Positions 56,610 to 64,000 of a stretch of DNA of 64,000 nt are shown here, one piece after another; the first letter of the stretch is position 1, and each line of letters starts with the position of its first letter. Below the pieces are notes generated by a model. The model did not search any database and was not told the origin of the DNA. It saw only the letters and a list, made by a program, of their open reading frames with translations. Position numbers and translations under genes: made by a program. Location of the stretch: assembly GCA_907164885.2 (NCBI GenBank), contig OU015492.1:198471460-198535459 (forward strand). The letters run 5' to 3'. The stretch comes from Dolomedes plantarius (lineage: Eukaryota; Arthropoda; Arachnida; Araneae; Dolomedidae).

Positions 56610-56798
56610 TTGTTATATTCTGTGCAGGTGAATGAAAAATTACAATTAAGTGTTTCATACAAAGGTGAAGAAATTGGTTTTTTGAATAAATTTAAATTTC
56701 CTTTATTAATAAAAAATGTTAATGTTTTGTATAATATTTTGAATGAAGTTGAGGGTATTAATCGAAATGAGCTCAAAAGTAACCCTATCCTTGTGTAG
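56610..56798 (+). pseudogene. Short fragment upstream of the P-type domain
   Basis: The frame reads VNEKLQLSVSYKGEEIGFLN, then KFKFPLLIKNVNVLYNILNE. It has no motif I can name, but it is compositionally coding-like and lies just before the P-type fragment on the same strand. It may be an upstream part of the same gene, separated by decay. Confidence 0.3.
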
Positions 56799-56812
56799 AC
56801 TTAATTTTAAGT

Positions 56813-57295
56813 ATGTTAAAGAATTTAGATACAGTAGTTGAAGATAATAAGAAATCTTATTTGGAGTTCCTCAAAGAGCAGCTTACTTTACTCTTTACTA
56901 AACCAGAGAAGTACAGCTATTCACCTGAAACTTTAATATTTTCATCAATGTTTTTCTTATTATCTCCTTCTGCTTATAAATTTATAAGACAAAGTGGGCA
57001 TATTACATTACCTCATCCAACAACCATTAATAGACTGAGTGCTAAATTTAATGTAAATCCTTTAAATGAAATTAATGATACAAATTTTTTAGCCTATGCA
57101 AAGCATAGGGCACTTACTTTAGAAAAACAAGAATTGTATGTTTCACTTATGATTGATGAAATTCATTTAAAAGAATGTTACGATTATAAAGGAGGAAATA
57201 TTGTTGGTTTTGCAAATGATGACATTGAATGTGCAACTAGTGCACATGTCTTCAAAAAGATTTCATGCTACACTTGTAAATATTTTTGGGAATGA
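56813..57295 (+). pseudogene. P-element/THAP9-type transposase fragment
   Basis: Open for 160 codons: KPEKYSYSPETLIFSSMFFL, SPSAYKFIRQSGHITLPHPT, TINRLSAKFNVNPLNEINDT, then LYVSLMIDEIHLKECYDYKG and NIVGFANDDIECATSAHVF. 'SP.AY..IR..G...LP.P.T..RL' followed by 'DE.H.KE...Y' is the start of the P-element RNase-H-like core; the Asp in MIDEIH would be the first catalytic residue. The frame then degenerates and stops. The THAP zinc finger and later catalytic residues are absent, so this is a fragment. Confidence 0.7.
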
Positions 57296-57958
57296 GGCTT
57301 TAGGTATTGAATTAACGCTTAATAATAATTTGGATCATGAGCTTTAAGATTAAAATATCTATGAATAAACATAAAATACAAGATACTATCTTTTATGTAC
57401 TATAAAATACAAAATAAATAAAAGATAAAGTAAAATACAAAATAAAGATATTATCTATCAAGATAATCTTTTCTTTATTTTGTATTTTTATAGTCAGATA
57501 TTTAGGTAAATCTTTTTTTTCCAATTTGCATTTTTTTACACTTTATTTAAATAATATTTATTATTTTGTAATTCCTAAGAAAAAAGTATGCGATATTACG
57601 GAAATTTTCACTTTACCTAATATTGTATTCTATAAAATGCCCATAGCTGGCTATATATATATAGTCTAAAATTTCAAACACACATTGTGCTAAAAAAAAT
57701 TAAGTATCGTATCGATGAATTTTTAATTTATTCGGCAACTACGAATTTGATATAGTTTTTTTTTACACTATTATTATAATGCAAAATTAATAGAGGAGAA
57801 AATAAATCTTGACATCTAATGTTAAATACAATTTCCAAAGTTTGCATTTTCCTGTTAAAATGATCTAGCATAATCAGTTTTAGTTTTAGAAAATAACTAT
57901 CTGTTTAGTGCGTATTTCTTTTCGCATCGCTCGCTACGACAGCTGAAAACGAGTACGA
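57296..57958. other. AT-rich, no gene seen
   Basis: A low-complexity AAAATACAAAATAAA-type stretch at about 57,365-57,490; no further features. Confidence 0.5.
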
Positions 57959-58480
57959 TGTTGTCAGGAGAATCGCCTACAGCAGTGACGTCACGAATCC
58001 AGCGCAAAGGCTTTGTGATCTAGAGGGCAGTGCTTGAGGGGGTGTTGGCGAGAGAGAGCATTCCCCATATGTTTTAGATGCGAGGGAAGAAATTATTCTC
58101 CCCAATTCTGAGAAAAAGGGGCCTTCTACGTGCCACCTGCAAACAAAGTGTGTCCACACAAGGGGGGGGGAGAAAGAAAACGACTTCTCAGAAAGAGTTG
58201 GCTTGCGCCGTTAAGACCCCATGTGAGAGAACAAAGAATCTATTCTGAGTGGATAACGAACAGTCTGTCGAGAAAGCAAGCTGATCGGTTGAATTTACTG
58301 TTAGATTTTTAAGTTCGATTCCGGTATACGAGCAAACTGCTCGGGTGAAATTCGGATGAAATCCGACGAACAGTGACATTTCTCCGTTAAAGACCGTGAA
58401 TGGTCTTGGTTGAGTAATTATCTCAATAAATTATTACTATTATTAACTAATATCGCTTAAAAGCCTTTTATTCCCGAATT
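57959..58480 (+). mobile_element. Possible solo LTR
   Basis: Starts TGTTGTCAGGAGAATCGCC, is GC-richer than its surroundings, and has AATAAA near 58,425 close to its apparent 3' end. It shares CTAGAGGGCAGTGC with the inverted fragment at 56.5 kb. I see neither a clear CA end nor a target duplication. Confidence 0.35.
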
Positions 58481-59096
58481 TTCGCCTAAAAGTAGAAAAA
58501 AAAAATATTTTCACATTTATTCGCATGTATTTCGTAAATACGAAAATTTAGTATCCCTACTAAGTATCCTACCTCATTGTACTCGGTGACAGTGATACAT
58601 TATATAAGCACTATCAGAGACTAAATAGATGCCGATGTTTGGTACGTGAAAGAAAGTGCATTTCTTGTGGGCATTTCTCATGGGTGAATGGAACAGATTG
58701 TATTTAAATTTTACCTCTGCGAAGCTATTAGTAATTTTTTTTGAAAAAAATTAAATATTGATCTGAATCTGAATGTTTTTATCTGTTTATGAAAAATAAT
58801 CAACAACGAGAAAAATATTTTTTTTCTTCTAACTTTAAAAAATTTAGAAAATATTATATGACTGCAAAATTGTTATTCAAACTGAAACATGAAATTATCC
58901 TAAAAAGCATTTTTATTTTCATTAAACAAGTGCAGCTGTGAAGGTGAAGACTTGCATCACAAACAAGATATACGCAGAATACTTGTATGAAGAAAATAAT
59001 TAGTACACTATCTATTTACTAGCACATTAAAAGCTACTAAAATACTCTCAACATTTACATACGTACAAACACACACTTTCTAATTTAATCTCTGAT

Positions 59097-59142
<46 letters not shown>

Positions 59143-59383
59143 AAGCGTTTTCGGAAAATATGAATATGGTTCATATCAATGGGTGTTAGAACTTTACATC
59201 TACGTTGGTCAGCTATGTGAAATTTATTTGCAGCCAACAATATTTTTATTTTATTTCCTCGAATCATTCTATATTGTTCTATACATCACTAGGTATAAAG
59301 TATGCGAATAAATACTGTTAAAAATGACGAATATAATTCAATGTAAATCAATATTTTAATAACAATATTTTGACTGTATAGAG
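58481..59383. other. AT-rich, poly(T) tract
   Basis: No gene. A run of about 40 T lies at 59,100-59,139. Confidence 0.55.
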
Positions 59384-59414
59384 CAGGGGTGGCCAAAGGG
59401 TTTGGCCACCACTG
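59384..59414. mobile_element. Tip-only hAT remnant, 31 bp
   Basis: CAGGGGTGGCCAAA, GGG, TTTGGCCACCACTG: two 14-bp hAT-type TIRs with one mismatch around 3 bp. The flanks GTATAGAG (59,376-59,383) and GTATAGAA (59,415-59,422) form an 8-bp target duplication with one mismatch. Both features match hAT biology; the interior is gone. Confidence 0.8.
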
Positions 59415-59422
59415 GTATAGAA

Positions 59423-60884
59423 ATATAAAAAGGTATGATATGTTTTTAGTGTTTAATCTGTTAAACACTTATTAAAATCCATTAAAGACTCAATTCGTTA
59501 AAAGAGAACTGTCACTCGAAGCTCGAAGTATTTTATTTTATGCTATGGATATATCTATATTCTAACAAATAAAAACGGTAGTGTTATTCATTGCAAAATC
59601 AGTACACTTACCCCCCCTCCCCAAAAAAAGAAAAAAAAGCGCTGAAAATAAACGAAAATGGTCATTTTTATGTAAAAAAATTACTTTAAGTGCAGCGCCA
59701 CGAACACCATCACCGAAAAATTTGTGTAGTCCAAATAAGTGTAACCCAGTGGTCTACCGAAAAAGGAAATGAAGCGCCTACCGAAATTCTTATTGGCGAT
59801 AAGTATCTGCTGGTAGGGTTGCCAGGTAAATCGAAGAGAACCAGGGTTTGAAATGAAGCCCTGATAGATACCCGATTTGGCATCCAAGAGAGTCTGCCGA
59901 AAAGTCCGTCTTAATCAAAATGATAAACAAATTTAGGCAGGTACTACTCTTTGCTCTCTTGTGCATAAACTCTTGATCGAAAAAATTATCCATTTGTAAG
60001 TGGATGTTTATTTCATTTCTATATAAAAGCCAAAAATAAATTAATATAATCTAATAATAGTTGATGTCTGTCAAAACATGACGGCTAGATAGTAAATGAA
60101 TGTACTAATACACAAATTATATTCAACACATCATTGTCAAATGTTGAAAATCATAATAATGCGCAGAAACAAATTGTGATTAAGTGGATTCGTGCTTAGT
60201 GAGTATCTAAAGACAGATTTAAAAATGTCACTGAGCATGTGCAGAAAGCAATTTTTTTAAATTGTAAATTATCGCTAATTAAACAGCATGAAATAAACAA
60301 TTTCCATGAGGTTTACTGTTGTATTTCCCAAATATAATTATCATAAATATAAATAAGGCAGAGATCGATCTAGAGAGACTTCTCGGAATAAACGTGTTTA
60401 TCATTAAAACATGTCACTGAGCGTGCGCGGAAACAGTGAGTTTCTAAAGACAGATTTAAACATGCCACTGAGCATGCGCAAAAATCAATTGTAAATTGTA
60501 AATTACCGCTAATTAATAGAAATTGCTGTCACAAAAACCAAATTTAACAAATCTACAGATTACAGTCTTTCGTTTAAGACCAAAATGAAGTAAATTGATT
60601 GAGTAGTTTTCTCTCACGGACTACCCAAAAAGTCGGCTTAGCAAATTAAATATATAGATGATATATATTATGCATATATCACATAGTATAACCGAAAGAT
60701 TATATTATGTCAGCCGTATACTTCTGATATAATACAATCTTTTCATACAAGGAAAATTATGTGAATTTTTCGTGCAAAACAAGTTTCACAAAAGTGAAAT
60801 AAATATTTATGAAAAGTCTGCTTAATTTAATCTTCGACTTCCCTTTCAAATCCATAATTCTGATGCAGATTTCTGTTACTTGTG
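59423..60884. other. Unassigned, dispersed direct repeat
   Basis: Direct copies near 60,198-60,290 and 60,435-60,525 share CTAAAGACAGATTTAAA, CACTGAGCATG.GCA and TTGTAAATTA.CGCTAATTAA. No gene supported. Confidence 0.5.
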
Positions 60885-61108
60885 GTTACGAATCGGATTA
60901 TCGATTACGGGACGTTATTGGGAAACGGTTTCGGCTCGATTCCCATCCAACCAACACGGGCCCTCAAAAGGGTACACAATACGGGATTCCCCATCGGAGA
61001 TTCGTAAATCACCCGGCAACGGTACGGATCATTTTCCCCGAGCCTATCGTTCTACCGGCGCCTCCAGAACCGGCCCGTCAAGTTGCCGTCAGTCTTGTGT
61101 TTGTTGGG
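60885..61108 (-). mobile_element. GC-rich island, unassigned repeat
   Basis: Bounded on the right by (TA)n. Read on the minus strand it begins CCCAACAAACACAAGACTGA, the same edge as the 50.7-kb island, followed by CGGGCCGGTTCTGG and other CCGG-rich sequence. The overlapping open frames reflect GC composition; I do not call a gene. Confidence 0.5.
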
Positions 61109-61140
<32 letters not shown>

Positions 61141-63005
61141 AAACAGTAAAATAGAATAAGGTGATGTCACACCATTCAGTTTTTAAACTGAGTACCTTTA
61201 ATATTTAATGAGAGTAAAAGAGCTTAAAGCAAGAAAAATAAAATCTGGACTCTGATGTATTGTGTTAAAAAATGTGAAAATATATTTAACATGCTTTCAT
61301 TTCTGATCATAAAATATATATATATATTTTAATAAGTTTTCTGCTGCATAATCATAAACGTATTTAACTGTATTTGTTATATTTTAATAATAATTCGCAT
61401 CATTTTAAGATCCATGGTTCTTCTATATATGTATCTACTAAATTTAACACCTCTTTTGTGAAATTTGCAAGGAAATCTATTCTGTAACTTGAAAATTTGT
61501 TCCAGCATTCAAAAAATTTACTTCTTTAACTTCTTATTTTTTTTTATTCAGCGTGTATTTTCAGCTCATTAATAACCATACTTGCTTTTCAAACTTATCG
61601 GAATAATTTTATGGAAATTTGCTCTTAAATTTTGAAGTCCTTAATTACTTAATGACTTATTTAGAGAAGATCGTATATTCGATAACTTAACTAGCTGAGT
61701 AGGAATATAATTTAGCGAACTTAAATTTTTTAGGGAGTGTAATTTTAAAGCAAGTTGAACCTCGGCTTCTTCTAATAGATTAAAGTATTCGTTTAACCCA
61801 TCAGTTATTCTGTTTACTTTATGCTTTTCACTCAATATTAGTATCGTTAATACGTCAAGCTTCTTTGAGCATTTCTTTCGGGCATTTAAACTTTCTAACG
61901 AGACCAAGACTGTAATGAATAAAATTAATCTGTTTTCAGGCGGTACATAAAATTATTACCGTGTTTGTAGTTAGCCGTGAAAATTAGCAGTCAGAAGAAG
62001 CTCTTATTCAAAATTAGCAACGGTAAATTGAGACGTATAAAGCGCAACTTTGATGCGGGTTTTCGCAACTGTACACGGAGTTTACTTACTTTATGAACTG
62101 CGAAGGAAGTGTATAAGGTATATTAAATTTCCGACTCGTTAACAGGCAGTCATTTACAGGTGCAACATATCATATATAGTATAATTCCGTATGTTAGCTC
62201 TTGGAAAGAGCTTTCACGCAAATTTTTAAACCGCAAATCTTATACAATGGGGGAAAGCCGACTCGTATTATCTCATTTAAATGTAAAGTAAAAGGTATAA
62301 ATCATAGTTGCTAATGATGTAATATCGTTTTCTCAAACATGGTTGTCAGCTAGTGCTTGACAGAATTGTAGTTAGGGGTAATTTTAAGTCAAATAACGAA
62401 TAATAGCAGTTTAATTTTCTGTCGCTGTGTATAGAGCATCATCGTTCATTTTACAATAAAAATTTAACTTTACATATTTTTATATTTAGAAACGTTTAGT
62501 GTTTCCTTGTTTATTTTATGGATATTTGCAATTGCTAATATTATTATTTTTCTTTAAATAAACAGTCGACAGCTTAGGAATTGCTCTCTTGTAAATTGAT
62601 TTATTTCACATATAGTTATACACTTACCTCATACACTTCCTTCCTTCTCAGTCCGACTAATATTATTTTTTCGTTACGTAAACAGTCGAGAGCTTAGGAA
62701 TGGCTTTCTTCTAAATTGCTCTATTTTACATATAAAGTAAATCAAATATATATAAAGTGTTTACTAAATATATTTTTATAAATGTTTTAAATTAAAAAAT
62801 TGCTAATTTTCTAACTTTGACCGTATATTTTGAAAAAATTAAGAACTATTTTGTAAAATTATATCTCTGTTGCCTCCTTTCCTTTATTAATTTTTATCTT
62901 TTTTCCATATTCTTATTCCAAACATTTAAGCTTGGAAACACATGATTCCATGATCAGGTGATGGACAAAGTTTTCAACTTTACTAGCTAATAAAAGATTC
63001 CATAT

Positions 63006-63008
<3 letters not shown>
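61109..63008. other. AT-rich, one diverged duplication
   Basis: AACAGTCGACAGCTTAGGAA (62,561) and AACAGTCGAGAGCTTAGGAA (62,681) mark two diverged copies of about 80 bp exactly 120 bp apart. A minus-strand 88-codon frame at 61,641-61,907 is not recognised. Confidence 0.5.

Positions 63009-63039
<31 letters not shown>
63009..63039. repeat. (TA)n microsatellite
   Basis: About 15 TA units abutting the fold-back MITE. Confidence 0.95.
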
Positions 63040-63042
<3 letters not shown>

Positions 63043-63586
63043 GGTGTCCATAATTAAAGCCCCACTTTCAAAAGGCTGCAAAAAAAGAACCACTGGTCAG
63101 AATGACTTCAAATTTGAACTGAATATACTGGAAGAAGGGCGAAAGGATTTGGCATAATAAAAAAAGTCGCAAAATTTATCAATAGATGGCGCTGTAATAT
63201 TTTGGAACTCTTTTTTTTATTATGCCAAATCGTTTCCCCTTTCTTCCAGTATATTCAGTTCAAATTAGAAGTCATTCTGACCAGTGGTTCTTTTTAATTA
63301 TGGAACCCATAAATAAAGGTGGGTGTCCATAATTAAAGTCCCACTTTCAAAAGGCTGCATAAAAAGAACCACTAGTCAGAATGACTTCAAATTCGAACTG
63401 CATATACTGGAGGAAGGGGGAAACGATTTGGCATAATAAAAAGAAAGCTCCAAAATGTTAACTTTCTTTTTATTATGCCAAATCGTTTCCCCCTTCTTCC
63501 AGTATATTCAGTTCGAATTTGAAGTCATTCTGACCAGTAGTTCTTTTTTTTGCAGCCTTTTGAAAGTGAGACTTTAATTATGGACA

Positions 63587-63589
<3 letters not shown>
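63040..63589. mobile_element. Dimeric fold-back Tc/mariner MITE
   Basis: CAGGGTGTCCATAATTAAAG at the left end and CAGTGTCCATAATTAAAGTC (reverse complement) at the right end lie next to TA on both sides. Each half is itself a palindrome: GGTCAGAATGACTTCAAATT...GAAGTCATTCTGACCAGT and GGCATAATAAAAA...TTATTATGCC occur in both units (about 63,040-63,310 and 63,322-63,589). There is no coding sequence. Confidence 0.85.

Positions 63590-63659
<70 letters not shown>
63590..63659. repeat. (TA)n microsatellite
   Basis: About 35 TA units adjoining the right end of the fold-back MITE. Confidence 0.95.
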
Positions 63660-63664
<5 letters not shown>

Positions 63665-64000
63665 GGGGGTAGAAAGATAGAGACAGTGAGAGAAAATATC
63701 GATGTTACTGAATGTAGGCAAAAATAATTGTTGATATTTTCTACAGAGTATTCATCTTGGCAATAGATCGAAATTTTTGAAATGCAGTGAACCTAGTAAA
63801 TGCAGGATAAACCTTATGAAATAGTTAAGTTTGAAATTGTCCTTTTTTCTATAAAATAATGAGACAGAACATTTTCTGGCACTTTTTACTCTGAATGCAA
63901 ATGACTGGTCACGGTGGGAATTCATTCGAATAATGAGTTGAAAATTTCCCCCAAAACACATTACTTAGTTTTTTTAGTATCATCATTATACGAAATTATC
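63660..64000. other. No gene seen
   Basis: AT-rich sequence to the end of the window with only a short spurious frame. Confidence 0.5.

Noticed and set aside
50769..61149. Open frames in the GC-rich islands
   Set aside because: GC-rich DNA has few stop codons; the translations are low-information Arg/Pro-rich and the two islands do not encode the same protein.
61641..61907. 88-codon minus-strand open frame, Leu- and Lys-rich
   Set aside because: No motif, no upstream signal and no neighbouring blocks in agreement; a frame of this length is not unusual by chance here.
1..64000. LINE or LTR retrotransposon with reverse transcriptase
   Set aside because: I looked for the YxDD-type core and gag/pol-like order and found none; only possible solo LTRs were noted, at low confidence.
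1..64000. CRISPR array, bacterial operon or defence system
   Set aside because: No regularly spaced direct repeats with unique spacers, no dense operon-like ORFs and no ribosome-binding-site pattern; the composition and transposons are those of an animal genome.

Overview
This is eukaryotic, strongly AT-rich intergenic DNA made almost entirely of transposable elements and (TA)n microsatellites. I found no host gene, no rRNA or functional tRNA gene, no CRISPR array and no bacterial operon. The mixture points to an arthropod: several Tc1/mariner lineages including a DD41D (rosa-type) element, non-autonomous Helitrons with TC...CTAG ends, tRNA-derived SINEs, TTAA-target and Harbinger-like MITEs, a P-element-type transposase fragment, and decayed repeat-borne proteins that I remember from arachnid and insect assemblies. 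A spider is my best guess, but that is inference from remembered families, not a search.

Layout. 0-5.1 kb: the tail of a decayed repeat protein, a degenerate Tc1 element (minus), a long-TIR MITE and a second Tc1 element (plus) whose last two catalytic residues are spaced unusually. 5.4-10.1 kb: three tRNA-derived SINEs and a complete 0.8-kb Helitron. 13-20 kb: a pogo-like MITE, a decayed mariner-like element carrying a nested TTAA MITE, and a Tc1-type transposase enclosed by inverted Helitron arms. 20.5-25.6 kb: two copies of one Tc1 family in opposite orientation, the minus copy broken mainly by one 17-bp deletion; between them lie a SINE and a Harbinger-type MITE. 26.6-30.8 kb: a SINE, a second Helitron family with a short Arg-rich reading, another full copy of the first Helitron, and an element with pogo-like transposase C-terminal coding. 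31-40 kb: mostly anonymous AT-rich DNA, a possible LTR, a decayed conserved repeat protein, a pogo-type MITE, a 287-bp tandem duplication and a tight palindrome. 40.6-44.7 kb: a 4.1-kb element with terminal inverted repeats of about 350 bp and an uncharacterised minus-strand gene. 44.9-49.5 kb: TTAA-target MITEs, two of them back to back on one TTAA and one carrying a nested Helitron. 50.6-51.1 and 60.9-61.1 kb: GC-rich islands with the same boundary motif. 52.9-55.9 kb: two DD41D mariner elements in opposite orientation. 56.6-58.5 kb: a P-element-type fragment and an LTR-like block. 63.0-63.6 kb: a dimeric fold-back MITE.

No genes here work together as a pathway; the logic is insertion, nesting and decay. 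The best candidate for something undescribed is the 4.1-kb long-TIR element at 40,609-44,734, because its TIRs are sharp and its gene belongs to a conserved family that I cannot assign to a standard transposon superfamily. Also notable are several perfect short-loop hairpins that look like template-switch products, and a 31-bp hAT remnant that is little more than its two tips between target duplications.
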